A DNA stretch of 64,000 nucleotides from RGDT01 sp964630925 (lineage in GTDB: Bacteria > Planctomycetota > Planctomycetia > Gemmatales > Gemmataceae): the NCBI GenBank assembly GCA_964630925.1, contig CAZVZK010000023.1:22924-86923 (forward strand). Direction: 5' to 3'. Position numbers and translations under genes: made by a program. The notes under the pieces are model-generated. The model had not been told where the DNA came from, made no database searches, and saw only the letters and a list, made by a program, of their open reading frames with translations. Shown here piece after piece: positions 38,757 to 47,149 of the stretch (the first letter of the stretch is position 1; the number at the start of each line of letters is the position of its first letter).

Positions 38757-39278
38757 ATGCGACGCTGCGCGTTCCTGACTCTCGCCCTGATGGCCCTGTC
38801 GGCCCGGGCCGCCGACGAGAAGGGCACCAAGGTCATGTTCGACAATCTGTCCTCGACCACGCCGGCGACGTGGGTCAAGGAGAAGCCGCCCTCGACGATG
38901 CGTTTCGCCCAGTTCAAGCTGCCCAAGAAGGGCGACGACAAGGACGACGCCGAGGTGGTGATCTTCGCCGGCTTCGGCGGGAGCGCGAAGGCGAACGTGG
39001 ACCGCTGGAAGGGCCAGTTCAAGGGCGGCGATGAGGGCAAGGTGACCGACTTCAAGGTGGCCGGCAGCGACGTGACGCGGCTGGAGATCTCCGGCACCTG
39101 GGCCGGCGCGCCGACCAAGCCCGGCGCCAAGGCCGACCCGAAGAAGGATTACAAGGCGATCTTCTACCAGTTCGAGGGGCCGGAGAAGATCTACCACATC
39201 CGCCTCGTCGGGCCGGCCAAGACGGTCGATGCCTACGCCAAGGGCTACGACGAGTGGGTCAAGGGCTTCAAGAAGTGA
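38757..39278 (+). CDS. Small secreted protein of unknown function
   Basis: 173 aa with a clear signal peptide (MRRCAFLTLALMALSARAA, cleavage near ARA-ADEK). The mature part is a beta-rich domain (TTPATWVKEKPPSTMRFAQFKLPKKGDDKDDAEVVIFAGFGGSAKANVDRW, then FYQFEGPEKIYHIRLVGPAKTVDAY). It is recognisable as a planctomycete secreted family but has no functional assignment. GGAG lies ahead of the start. It is followed at once by a MITE (39284). Confidence 0.7.
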   Translation: MRRCAFLTLALMALSARAADEKGTKVMFDNLSSTTPATWVKEKPPSTMRFAQFKLPKKGDDKDDAEVVIFAGFGGSAKANVDRWKGQFKGGDEGKVTDFKVAGSDVTRLEISGTWAGAPTKPGAKADPKKDYKAIFYQFEGPEKIYHIRLVGPAKTVDAYAKGYDEWVKGFKK

Positions 39279-39283
39279 TCGTG

Positions 39284-39653
39284 TGACCGTTCACGCGATG
39301 TCTGGAGTTAGACAAATTTAGACAGTGCGGGCGGCCCGGCTCTGAGGTTGGCGCCGCCCGACGTCCCCCTGAAATGCAAATTCCTCGCAGGAATTGCGTT
39401 TCAGGGGGGTGTGAGGGGGGGTGCAATGCAATAGAGTCGGTGCGCAATACGGGGTCACTCGTCACAAAACGTTTGGCTGCAAGCTGTTACGGCCAGAACT
39501 GGCCACGCGCCCAGATCTCGACGCAACTGCAAGTAGGACAAGGAGTTAAACGGCCCTTGGCCGCTATTGCGCACCGACTCTAATGCAATTCACGCCCCGC
39601 CGGTCACACCACCGGGTCACTTCTGTCTATTTCCCACCCCCGCTGTACGGTCA
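39284..39653 (+). mobile_element. MITE copy A (carrying a nested MITE)
   Basis: Without the nested insert it is about 218 bp, the same size as copy B at 42418-42637, which lies in the opposite orientation. Ends share ACCGTTCAC..GTCTGGAGTTAGAC (left) and ACCGTACAGCG..GGTGGGAAATAGAC (right, complemented), giving imperfect ~40-bp terminal inverted repeats. The interior contains a hairpin (CTGAAATGCAAATTCCT with its near-complement, about 39372-39408) and a G-rich tract. No coding capacity. It starts five bases after the preceding gene's stop. Confidence 0.85.
39433..39581. mobile_element. 149-bp MITE inserted inside MITE copy A
   Basis: Perfect 17-bp terminal inverted repeats (AGAGTCGGTGCGCAATA at 39433-39449 and its complement at 39565-39581) are flanked by a 3-bp direct repeat AAT (39430-39432 and 39582-39584). 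Deleting the insert and one AAT restores GCAATGCAATGCAATTC, exactly as in copy B. A 3-bp ANT target fits the ISL2 group of the IS5 family, so it is probably mobilised by such a transposase. None is present in the window. Confidence 0.9.
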
Positions 39654-39662
39654 TGTGATGGG

Positions 39663-40688
39663 ATGCTGGCTGACTACGACTTCGACCTCCCCGACGAGCT
39701 GATCGCCCAGCACCCCGTGGAGCCGCGCGACGCCTCGCGGCTCCTCGTGCTGCGCCGCGACACCGGGGGGGTCGAGCATCGGGCGTTCGCGGAGCTGCCC
39801 GGCCTGCTGACGCCCGGTGATCTGCTGGTGATGAACGACACGCGTGTGGTCGCCGCCCGCCTCGTCGGGCGGCGCGAGCGCACCGGCGGACGCTGGGAAG
39901 GCCTGTTCGTCCGCGTCCACCTGGGCGGGGAGTGGGAGCTGCTCACGCAGACCCGTGGGCGGTTGGAGGCAGGGGAGACGCTCCTCGCCGAGCCCGCCGC
40001 CGGGGAGCCGTTGCGTCTGGTGCTGGAGGGGAAGGCCGAAGGCGGGCGCTGGCTGGCGCGGCCCCTCATGGACGGATCGCCGGGGGAGGTGCTGGCGCGC
40101 TTCGGCCAGGTGCCCATCCCGCCGTACATCCGCGGCGGACGCGCGGACGGCGGCGATGTCGCGCGGTACCAGACGCTGTACGCGCGGCGGGACGGGGCCG
40201 TCGCGGCGCCCACCGCCGGGCTGCACTTCACGGACGCGGTGTTCGCGGCGCTGGAGACGCGGGGGGTGCAGAAGGCGTTCGTGACGCTGCACGTCGGGCC
40301 GGGGACGTTCCAGCCGGTCAAGTCGGAGGACGAACGTTTGCACCGCGTCGAGCCGGAGTGGGGCGAGGTGCCCGCGGCGACGGCGGACGCCATCCGGGCG
40401 TGCAAGGCCCGCGGGGGCAAGGTGGTGGCGGTGGGGACGACGACGACGCGGGTGCTGGAGCAGGCCGGCGGGGCCGAGTGGTCGGGGATGGCCGGGCTGA
40501 CGGCGGTGCCGCCCTACACGTTCCGGGTGGTGGAGGCTCTGGTGACGAATTTCCACCTGCCGCGGTCGAGCCTGCTGCTGCTCGTGGCGGCGTTCGCGGG
40601 GAGGGATCGGGTGCTGGAGGCGTACCGGGAGGCGGTGACGCGGCGCTACCGATTCTATAGCTACGGGGACGCCATGCTCATACTCTGA
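39663..40688 (+). CDS. queA: tRNA preQ1(34) S-adenosylmethionine ribosyltransferase-isomerase
   Basis: 341 aa, normal for QueA. Signatures: MLADYDFDLPDELIAQHPVEPRDASRLLVL at the start, VMNDTRVVAARL, PIPPYIRG, VAAPTAGLHFTD, FVTLHVGPGTFQPV, HRVEPEWGEVP, VGTTTTRVLE and TNFHLPRSSLLLLVAAFAGRD. It transfers ribose from SAM to preQ1 in tRNA and isomerises it to epoxyqueuosine. The start at 39663 lies 10 bases after the MITE, so the MITE supplies the promoter-proximal sequence; this may have altered expression. The queuosine-modifying gene gluQ is 2 kb downstream in convergent orientation. Confidence 0.95.
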   Translation: MLADYDFDLPDELIAQHPVEPRDASRLLVLRRDTGGVEHRAFAELPGLLTPGDLLVMNDTRVVAARLVGRRERTGGRWEGLFVRVHLGGEWELLTQTRGRLEAGETLLAEPAAGEPLRLVLEGKAEGGRWLARPLMDGSPGEVLARFGQVPIPPYIRGGRADGGDVARYQTLYARRDGAVAAPTAGLHFTDAVFAALETRGVQKAFVTLHVGPGTFQPVKSEDERLHRVEPEWGEVPAATADAIRACKARGGKVVAVGTTTTRVLEQAGGAEWSGMAGLTAVPPYTFRVVEALVTNFHLPRSSLLLLVAAFAGRDRVLEAYREAVTRRYRFYSYGDAMLIL

Positions 40689-40695
40689 CGGTGAC

Positions 40696-41493
40696 ATGCC
40701 CAACCGCATCCTGCACGCCGAATTGGAGAACCGCTCGACGGTCCCGTCCGAGGCCGAGGTGTACCTCACCGTCCTGGCCGAGGACACGGCCGGCGTCGAG
40801 GTGCGGGCGCGCCTCATGGGCCCGCGCTGCCTGCACGCCTCCACGGTCGAGGTGGCGTACCACTTCCGCCCGGTGCTGGTGCCGACGCCACGCCCCGCGC
40901 TGACGCTCCGGGCCGTCATCCCCGAGGCCAGCCCCTGGTCGCCGGAGACGCCGCACCTGTATCACGGCGTCGTCGAATTGTGGAAGGCGGGCCAGCGCCT
41001 CGACTCGCGGCAGGTCCGCCTCGGCCTGCGCGACTTCCGCGTCGGGCCGCGTGGGTTGCGCTGCAACGGGCACGTCACGCGTCTGCGTGGCGTCAGCGTC
41101 TCGGCGCTGGATGACGCGGCGGCGGCGCGGCTGCGCGACGGCGGCTTCGGCCTGCTGCTGTGTCCGGCGGGCGAGGCGACACGCGGTGTGTGGGAGGTGG
41201 CGTCGCGCGTCGGCTTCGCCGTCGTGGGCCGCGTCGCGGCGGGAACGCCGCAGGCGCTGTTACAGGATCTGGCGGACGAGCCGTCCGCGCTGGGCTGGCT
41301 GCTTGATCCGGGTGTGCCGCCTGTGACGGTGCCGCCCGCGACGCTGCTGGGGGCGCCGGCGGATCACCCTGCGGCAGGGGGGGCGCACTTCGTCTCCGCC
41401 CCGGCGGGCGCCCCCCTGCCGGCGGGCAAGCCGGTCCTGCTGATCGGCGCGGGCGAGACGACGAATCCGCTGGTCGGCCAGGTCGTGGCCTGA
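40696..41493 (+). CDS. Glycoside hydrolase family 2-like sandwich-domain protein
   Basis: 265 aa, seven bases after queA and probably co-transcribed. Residues about 60-135 (PEASPWSPETPHLYHGVVELWKAGQRLDSRQVRLGLRDFRVGPRGLRCNGHVTRLRGVSVSAL) match the Ig-like sandwich to TIM-barrel junction of family 2 glycosidases (W-P-E-x-P-x-LY, then LNG....LRGV). What follows is a short barrel-like region without the acidic catalytic residues. At 265 aa it is far shorter than a true enzyme, so it is probably a remnant or a binding protein; the frame itself is open and codon use is normal. Confidence 0.65.
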   Translation: MPNRILHAELENRSTVPSEAEVYLTVLAEDTAGVEVRARLMGPRCLHASTVEVAYHFRPVLVPTPRPALTLRAVIPEASPWSPETPHLYHGVVELWKAGQRLDSRQVRLGLRDFRVGPRGLRCNGHVTRLRGVSVSALDDAAAARLRDGGFGLLLCPAGEATRGVWEVASRVGFAVVGRVAAGTPQALLQDLADEPSALGWLLDPGVPPVTVPPATLLGAPADHPAAGGAHFVSAPAGAPLPAGKPVLLIGAGETTNPLVGQVVA

Positions 41494-41628
41494 AAGTCCG
41501 TGCGGGCTGCGCCGGCGGCGCGGGCGCGGCGCCGGGCCGGGTGACCGACAGCGGGCGGATTGGCTCGGCCTGGCGCGTTCGCGCGGCGGATGAATAAGGG
41601 AGACGCCTCGTTGTGGGGTGAGGCGGCC

Positions 41629-42375
41629 ATGAGGTCCTCCATGCGTCTCTTGACCGTCCTCGTCGGCGTGCTGGCGTGTGCGGCCCAGGCATCGGCCCAG
41701 GGGTCGTACCTGTATCAGCCGGCCTTCGCGATCGACGAGGTGCTGCGCCTGCCGGCGCGCGAGTACACGCCCCAACCCGGCGACATCATGCTCCGCCTCG
41801 ACCCGTCGCGGTTCTGGCGCGTGACGCACTACCTGGCCCTGGCGTTCGACCCGAACGGCTCGGCCATCGTCGTGCCCAGGCGCGACGGCGGCTGCGCGAT
41901 CCTGGAGGCGGGGCCGAACGACACGCTCTGGGTGCGACGCATGGGGATGCTGCCGCACCTCAAGGGCTATCACGACGCCGGCCGCGTGTGGATCCGCCGG
42001 CGCAAGGCGCCCCTGACGGAGGACCAGCACCGCCGTCTTATGGAGTTCGGCGAGGCCGTCGATGGCAAGCGGTTCGCCCTCATCCGCCTCGGGGGGCAGT
42101 TGACGCCGCTGCGTTCGCGCGGCCCGCTGCGGACGTACTTCCTCGGCAAGCCGCAGGGCATCAAGGACAGTTATTTCTGCTCGGAGTGCGTGACGGAGGC
42201 GTGCGTGTACGCCGGGCTGTTGTGCGCCGAGAAGACGCGCCCGGCGGCGACGTACCCGCGCGACCTGTTCTATGGGCGGTCGCTCAATCCGTTCATCGAC
42301 GCGAATCTCGAAGTCAACTGCGGCTGGGAGCCGCCGGCGCGGTGGACGTGCACCCCCGTCAAGCCGTGCCGTTGA
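41629..42375 (+). CDS. YiiX/YebB-like permuted papain-fold hydrolase, secreted
   Basis: 248 aa from ATG 41629 (GGTGAGG upstream; earlier in-frame starts lack sites). Signal peptide MRSSMRLLTVLVGVLACAAQASAQ. TPQPGDIMLRLDPSRFWRVTHYLALAFD carries the His of the catalytic site, AILEAGPND follows, and the catalytic Cys is in YFCSECVTEACVYAGL. His-before-Cys order is the hallmark of the YiiX/YaeF permuted NlpC/P60 group (predicted lipid or peptidoglycan amide hydrolases). MITE B begins 43 bp after its stop. Confidence 0.85.
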   Translation: MRSSMRLLTVLVGVLACAAQASAQGSYLYQPAFAIDEVLRLPAREYTPQPGDIMLRLDPSRFWRVTHYLALAFDPNGSAIVVPRRDGGCAILEAGPNDTLWVRRMGMLPHLKGYHDAGRVWIRRRKAPLTEDQHRRLMEFGEAVDGKRFALIRLGGQLTPLRSRGPLRTYFLGKPQGIKDSYFCSECVTEACVYAGLLCAEKTRPAATYPRDLFYGRSLNPFIDANLEVNCGWEPPARWTCTPVKPCR

Positions 42376-42417
42376 TGCCCCTTGTCGTGGAGCACGCATC
42401 CTCAGCAGCGTGCCGCG

Positions 42418-42637
42418 TAACCGTTCAGCAGGTGTGGGAATTGGACGGAAGTAGACACGGGTGTGGCCGGGGGTGGGGCGAATTGCATTGCATTGCACCC
42501 CCCCAGACACCCCCCTGAAATGCAAATTCCCGGCGGGATTTGCATTGCAGGGTAAGTGGTCAGGCCGCCGACACCCTCGCCGTGGCTACCTACGCCGTCT
42601 CATTTTGTCTAACTCCAGATGTCGCGTGAACGGTAAT
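42418..42637 (-). mobile_element. MITE copy B
   Basis: 220 bp, inverted relative to copy A. Imperfect terminal inverted repeats of about 40 bp: left AACCGTTCAGC then GTGGGAATTGGACGGAAGTAGAC; right (complemented) ACCGTTCACGCG then CTGGAGTTAGAC. The interior has GCATTGCATTGCACC, a C/G tract, and a hairpin (GCAAATTCCC with GGGATTTGC). The stretch 42376-42728 otherwise holds no gene. The element's right end abuts a 35-bp copy of part of gluQ. Confidence 0.85.
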
Positions 42638-42672
42638 CGTGCCGCTTCGCCAGACGCCGCCCGTCCTCGCCC
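42638..42672. repeat. 35-bp duplicate of an internal gluQ segment
   Basis: Identical to 42938-42972, which codes for the RLAKRHG loop of gluQ on the minus strand, exactly 300 bp apart and in the same orientation. It sits directly between the MITE end and the gluQ 3' end. Too long for chance, it looks like the residue of a larger duplicated gene fragment. Confidence 0.8.
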
Positions 42673-42728
42673 TTGACAACTCCTGATCCTACGTGCTCTC
42701 CGACGGCGGACGCGAGGCGGAGGGCCCT

Positions 42729-43679
42729 CTACGGGGCCGAATACCCGATGGACGCCAACAACCCCGGCGTCAGCACGAACGGCGCCGGCGGGATCGCCCC
42801 CATGCGGAACAGCGGCACCAGCTCACGCGCCGTGAGCGGACGCGGCCCGGCGATCCAGCCGCACGACCACGCCAGCAGGCCGACCAGCGCCTCGGGCCGC
42901 ACCCCCGCCTCGCGCATCGCCGACAGCCGCGTGTCGCCGTGCCGCTTCGCCAGACGCCGCCCGTCCTCGCCCACCACCAGCGGGACATGCGCGAACGCCG
43001 GCGGACGCAGGCCCAGGGCCTCATACAGCAAGAGCTGCCGCGGCGTCGAGGGGATGAGGTCGTCGCCGCGCACCACCTCCGTCACTCCCTGCGCCGCGTC
43101 ATCGACCACGACGGCGAGCTGGTAGGCCGGCGTGTCGAGGTTCGGCGGGCGCGGCGACTTCCACACCACGAAGTCGCCACTGGCGTGGCGCAGGTCGATG
43201 GCGCATCGCCCACGCACGCGGTCGTCGAACTCCGGCGACACCTCCGGCACGCGGAACCGCCAGCAGAACGGGCCCTCGACGGCGTCACGGGCCGAACGCC
43301 CTGCGCAGGTGCCGGGGTAGGTCGGCCCCTCGTCGCCGGCGTGCGGGGCGCTGGCGGCCCGCTCGATGTCCGCCCGCGTGCAGGTGCAGGGGTAGACGAG
43401 ATCCCGGCCCTTGAGCGTCTCCAGCGCCGCACGGTACACCGGCAGGCGGGCCGTCTGCACCATCACCCCGCCGTCCCAGTCGAGGCCCAGCCAGCTCAGG
43501 TCGTCGAGGGCCTGCTCGGCGGCGCCGGGCTTGACGCGCGGCGAGTCGATGTCCTCGATCCGCACGCGGACGGCCCCGCCCCGAGAGCGGGCGGAGAGCC
43601 AGGCGGTGAGGTAGGTGCGGGCGTTGCCGGCGTGCTGCGCCCCCGTGGGCGACGGGGCCAGCCGCCCGACGGCGCTCAC
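42729..43679 (-). CDS. gluQ: Glutamyl-Q tRNA(Asp) synthetase
   Basis: 316 aa from GTG 43679. Class I synthetase catalytic domain only: LAPSPTGAQHAGNARTYLTAWL (the HIGH motif reads QHAGN), RIEDIDSPR, a zinc-ligand cluster around VYPCTCTR and GTCAGR, and a KMSKS-like RLAKRHGD. No anticodon-binding domain, as in GluQRS, which attaches glutamate to queuosine in tRNA-Asp. The GTG overlaps the stop of the upstream esterase by 4 bp. Proximity to queA puts two steps of queuosine tRNA modification in one neighbourhood. Confidence 0.93.
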   Translation of the reverse strand: MSAVGRLAPSPTGAQHAGNARTYLTAWLSARSRGGAVRVRIEDIDSPRVKPGAAEQALDDLSWLGLDWDGGVMVQTARLPVYRAALETLKGRDLVYPCTCTRADIERAASAPHAGDEGPTYPGTCAGRSARDAVEGPFCWRFRVPEVSPEFDDRVRGRCAIDLRHASGDFVVWKSPRPPNLDTPAYQLAVVVDDAAQGVTEVVRGDDLIPSTPRQLLLYEALGLRPPAFAHVPLVVGEDGRRLAKRHGDTRLSAMREAGVRPEALVGLLAWSCGWIAGPRPLTARELVPLFRMGAIPPAPFVLTPGLLASIGYSAP

Positions 43680-44632
43680 CGCGTCGCCCGCGCGATGAAG
43701 TCGAGGACGGCCTTCGCCACGGCGTCGTCCTCCTTGTGGATGTAGCGCACGAACCCGCGGTGCCCCGCGCCTGGGACGTACTTCAGCTCGGCGGGGACGC
43801 CGTGCCCGATGAGGGCGCGGGCGTAATCCTTGGCCATCACGTCCACCGTGGGCGGCTCGTACTCCGCGTACAGGAGCATGAACGGCGGCAGGCCCTTGCG
43901 GACGTATGTCAGCGGCGACGCCTTCGCGTGGGCCTCCTTCGACACGCCGAACACCACCCAGAACGGGTTCAGCACCGGCGACGCCACCTCCAGCAGAGGG
44001 GCCGCCAGATGCGTCAACGAGCCGGGCGCGGTGTCCTTCCAGGTGCTGACGACGACGGCGGCGATCTTCGCGAAGTCGGCGGCGTCGGGGATGCGGTAGA
44101 TGCCGCTCATCGCCACCACGCCCTTGATGGCCGCCCGGTCCTTTTCGCTCAGCTTGAGGGCGGGGTCGCTCAGGTAAGCCGGGTCGGACGCCACGAGCGA
44201 GACGAGGTGCCCGCCGGCGGAGTGGCCCGCCAGGATGATGCGCGACGGGTCGCCGCCGTACTTGTGGGCGTTCTTGACGGCCCAGGCGAACGCGCGGGCC
44301 ACATCGCGGGCGTGCTCGGGGTGGCGGACGGCGGGCGAGAGGCGGTAGTTGGGCAGCATGGCGACGTAGCCGGCGCGGGCGAACATGCGGCCCGCGCCGC
44401 GGTTAATGCCATAGAAATCCTTGTCGCCGACCATCCACGTCCCGCCGTGGACGAAGACGATGACGGGGTGGCGCTTCGTGTCGTCCGGCGCGGGGCTGAA
44501 CACGTCCAGCACCTGGCGGGTGCTGCCGTCGTGGTAGCGGACGTTGAACGATTCGCGGATGGCCGCCGGCTTCTCGGCCGGGATGCCGGCCGCGGCGGGC
44601 GTCATCAAGGCGGCGAGCGCGGCTGCGAGCAT
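43676..44632 (-). CDS. Secreted BD-FAE/HSL-type alpha/beta hydrolase
   Basis: 318 aa with a signal-like N-terminus (MLAAALAALMTPAAAG). Typical motifs: VFVHGGTW (oxyanion), AGHSAGGHL (nucleophile), the acid near YAEYEPPTVD and the His in GAGHRGF. Such esterases act on short-chain esters or acetylated sugars. The next gene, gluQ, overlaps its stop by 4 bp, so they are co-transcribed. A perfect TATAAT is present upstream. The neighbouring divergent gene encodes another esterase. Confidence 0.88.
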   Translation of the reverse strand: MLAAALAALMTPAAAGIPAEKPAAIRESFNVRYHDGSTRQVLDVFSPAPDDTKRHPVIVFVHGGTWMVGDKDFYGINRGAGRMFARAGYVAMLPNYRLSPAVRHPEHARDVARAFAWAVKNAHKYGGDPSRIILAGHSAGGHLVSLVASDPAYLSDPALKLSEKDRAAIKGVVAMSGIYRIPDAADFAKIAAVVVSTWKDTAPGSLTHLAAPLLEVASPVLNPFWVVFGVSKEAHAKASPLTYVRKGLPPFMLLYAEYEPPTVDVMAKDYARALIGHGVPAELKYVPGAGHRGFVRYIHKEDDAVAKAVLDFIARATR

Positions 44633-44667
44633 CCGTGGCCCTCGTTGGGTGGCTGGGCGTCCACACC

Positions 44668-44673
44668 ATTATA
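44668..44673 (-). promoter_or_regulatory. -10 element of the esterase-gluQ operon
   Basis: A perfect TATAAT reads on the minus strand, putting a transcription start about 30 bases before the start codon at 44632. No good -35 hexamer is seen at the usual distance, so another feature may compensate. Confidence 0.45.
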
Positions 44674-44782
44674 TCGTCCCGGCGGGCGCGGAGTTTCGGC
44701 TTTCGCGAACTTCGGCCTCCCCCGGAGGGACGCGGGCGGATACAGAAGCGGGGTAAGCCCGAATGCCCCCCCCGAGGCACGC

Positions 44783-45790
44783 ATGCACGCACTCCTGATC
44801 GCGGCCCTGACCCTGGCCCAGCCGGCGGCGAAGCCGGTGAAGGTGTACATCCTGGCAGGCCAGTCCAACATGGAGGGCAAGGCCAAACTCGTCCTCGCGG
44901 AGTACCAGGCGGGCCAGGAGGCGACACGCGGCCTGTACGCCCACCTGCGCAAGGGCGGCAAGTGGACCGAGCGCGACGATGTCTGGATCAAGTTCCTGGG
45001 CCGCAAGGGCAACCTGACCGCCGGCTTCGGCTCTCCCGGCTGCATCGGCCCGGAGCTGGAGTTCGGCCACGTCGTCGGCGAGCACCACGCCGAACAGGTG
45101 CTGCTGATCAAGACGGCGTGGGGCGGGCGCAGCCTGTACCGCGATTTCCGCCCGCCTTCGGCGGGGCTGCCCGCCGACAAGGTGCTGGATGCGATGCTGG
45201 CGGACATGAAGAAGAGGAAGCCCGACGCCACGATGGAGGATGTCAAGAAGCCGTTCGGCGCGTCGTACCGGGAGATGCTGGCTGAGGTGCGTGGCACCCT
45301 GGGCGACCTGAAGAAGCACTTCCCCGCCTACGCAGGCCAGGGGCACGAGCTGGCCGGCTTCATCTGGCTGCAAGGCTGGAACGACATGATCAATCCCGGC
45401 CACACGGCGGAGTACGCCGTTAACCTGGCCCACTTCATCCGCGACGTGCGCAAGGACCTGGGGGCGGCGAAGCTGCCTTTCGTCATCGGGCAGATGGGGG
45501 TGGACGGGCTGAAGCCGGGGGCGAACGTCAAGAAGTTCAAGGACGCCCAGGCGGCGGTGATGGAGGTGCCGGCGTTCAAGGGCAATGTCGCCCTGGTGAA
45601 GACCGATGTCTTCTGGGACACGGAGGCGGATGCCGTCTTCAAGAAGGGCTGGCGCGAGAACAAGGCCGAGTGGGACAAGGTCGGCAGCGACTACCCGTAC
45701 CACTACCTCGGCAGCCCGAAGACGATGCTCCGCATGGGCAAGGCGTTCGCCGAGGCCGTGCTGGACCTGCGCGGCGAGAAGAAGCCTTGA
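44783..45790 (+). CDS. SASA-type carbohydrate esterase
   Basis: 335 aa from ATG 44783; a much longer open frame upstream overlaps the divergent gene and is spurious. N-terminal signal-like segment (MHALLIAALTLAQPA). The SGNH-like nucleophile motif YILAGQSNMEGK, the GSPGCIGPELEFGHVVGE block and the WLQGWNDM region define the sialate-O-acetylesterase-like (SASA, CE6-related) family, which deacetylates polysaccharides. The C-terminal D-x-x-H (DYPYHYLGS) supplies the expected catalytic His. The VOC gene starts nine bases after its stop. Confidence 0.88.
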   Translation: MHALLIAALTLAQPAAKPVKVYILAGQSNMEGKAKLVLAEYQAGQEATRGLYAHLRKGGKWTERDDVWIKFLGRKGNLTAGFGSPGCIGPELEFGHVVGEHHAEQVLLIKTAWGGRSLYRDFRPPSAGLPADKVLDAMLADMKKRKPDATMEDVKKPFGASYREMLAEVRGTLGDLKKHFPAYAGQGHELAGFIWLQGWNDMINPGHTAEYAVNLAHFIRDVRKDLGAAKLPFVIGQMGVDGLKPGANVKKFKDAQAAVMEVPAFKGNVALVKTDVFWDTEADAVFKKGWRENKAEWDKVGSDYPYHYLGSPKTMLRMGKAFAEAVLDLRGEKKP

Positions 45791-45798
45791 TCCGTGGG

Positions 45799-46146
45799 AT
45801 GCACGGGATGTTCTACACATCGGAGCCCGAGGCCCTGCGCGCGTTCTTCCGCGACAAACTGGGCTTCCCCACCCACGACGTGGGGGAGGGCTGGCTCATC
45901 TTCCAGATGCCGGAGGCCGACCTGGGCTTCCACCCCGCCGGGCCGGAGGAGGGCGCGCGGTCCGGCACGCCGTCGATCTCCTTCTACTGCGACGACATCA
46001 CGCGGACGATGGCGGAGCTGTCGGCGCGGGGCGTGGAGTTCACCGGTCCGGCGGAGGACCACGGGTACGGCCTCGTGACGCACATGAAGGCGCCGGGCGG
46101 CCTGGCGATCCAGCTCTACCAGCCGAAATACACCAAGGGCGGGTGA
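45799..46146 (+). CDS. VOC-superfamily (glyoxalase-like) protein
   Basis: 115 aa from ATG 45799 (TTG 45787, overlapping the previous stop, is an alternative). A single beta-alpha-beta-beta-beta pair: GMFYTSEPEALRAFFRDKLGFPTHDVGEGWLIFQMPEADLGFHP, then ISFYCDDITRTMAELSARGVEFTGPAEDHGYGLVTHMKAPGGLAIQLYQP. Resembles small metal-dependent glyoxalase/bleomycin-resistance-like proteins; substrate unknown. Probably co-transcribed with the esterase. Its stop adjoins the convergent archease stop. Confidence 0.85.
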   Translation: MHGMFYTSEPEALRAFFRDKLGFPTHDVGEGWLIFQMPEADLGFHPAGPEEGARSGTPSISFYCDDITRTMAELSARGVEFTGPAEDHGYGLVTHMKAPGGLAIQLYQPKYTKGG

Positions 46147-46554
46147 TCAGATATCGACGATCACCTCGGCGAGCCAGCCGTCGGGCGTCTCCTCGACGCG
46201 CAGGGCGTGGTAGGTGATGGCTTTGACCTCGTGGGCCGGCTCGTGGCGTGACCCGTCGAGCGGCTCGCCACGGCAGACGGCCTTCAGGCCGCCGTCGAGT
46301 TTGACGTCGAAGGCGACGAGGACGAGCCGGCGCTCGTCGAAGAGCGACAGGAGGGCCTTGAGCCAGTCGAAGAGGAGGTATTCGAGGTCATCGGCCGGGA
46401 GGGCGATCTCGACGCTCTCGGCCTCGTTCACGGCGGCGAGGTCCTCGACGAGCATGGCGGCGAGGCCGCGGCCGGCGTCGGAGAACAGCTCGGGGAGGGA
46501 GGCGGCGCGGACGCGCAGGCCCAGGTCGGCGGTGTGGTCGAAGAGGTCGTACAT
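46147..46554 (-). CDS. Archease
   Basis: 135 aa. MYDLFDHTADLGLRVRAASLPELFSDAGRGLAAML followed by LEYLLFDWLKALLSLFDERRL, YHALRVEET and a C-terminal EVIVDI matches the archease family; the conserved Asp residues (Asp6, Asp10 and the final Asp) chelate metal in homologues. Archease activates RtcB RNA ligase and boosts its guanylylation. No rtcB is present nearby in the window, so the partner must lie elsewhere. It converges with the VOC gene. Confidence 0.9.
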   Translation of the reverse strand: MYDLFDHTADLGLRVRAASLPELFSDAGRGLAAMLVEDLAAVNEAESVEIALPADDLEYLLFDWLKALLSLFDERRLVLVAFDVKLDGGLKAVCRGEPLDGSRHEPAHEVKAITYHALRVEETPDGWLAEVIVDI

Positions 46555-47149
46555 GGCCCGCCGGGTCGAACAGGAGGAGGGTGACCACCTCCATCTTACC
46601 CGCCCCGGGAGGCGTTGTCTCCGCCCGGATCCCCCGGGCTTGCCCCGACGTGTGGGCGCGGTAAGAATGAAGGCGTGGAGCGATCCACGGCCTCTGCGGT
46701 GTTCGTGATCGGACGTTGCTTTCGCGTGACCGATGAGTACTTGCAGGGGGGCCTACCAGTGGCCGGCTACCGCATGCCCCACGCCGCCTGTCGGTGATGG
46801 GGACTCGGGAATCGGCCCTGCGGCACCCACTACGATTGCAGGTCCTCGAAAGCGTCCAGCACACGGCACAGGTGGAGGCTTTTTGCATGCTCTGCCACAA
46901 GACGCCCCGTCTTTTTCGCGGAAGGGCCCGCTTCAGCGACCAAGCAAGTGCAGTATGTGAAGATTGTCAGAAGATGAGGCCGGTTGGGCGGTTGCGTCGC
47001 CGGGTGTGTGGTGGCGAAGGGTATTCCGGGCCCGACAGGTGGGGCACTCGGGGGGCGATTTCGGGGCGGTGGAATGTCGGGAGCGCCTTGCGGCGCAAGG
47101 GCTTCCACACAGGGGGGGAAGGTGAGGGGGGCGGGGCCGGGTTTTCCGC

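Noticed and set aside
42418..42637. Inverted-repeat regulatory RNA of queA
   Set aside because: Three copies with terminal repeats make a transposable element the better explanation.
43736..45790. 684-residue fusion reading through into the SASA esterase
   Set aside because: The first 348 residues lie opposite the hydrolase gene and lack any domain; a signal-like start at 44783 fits the family.
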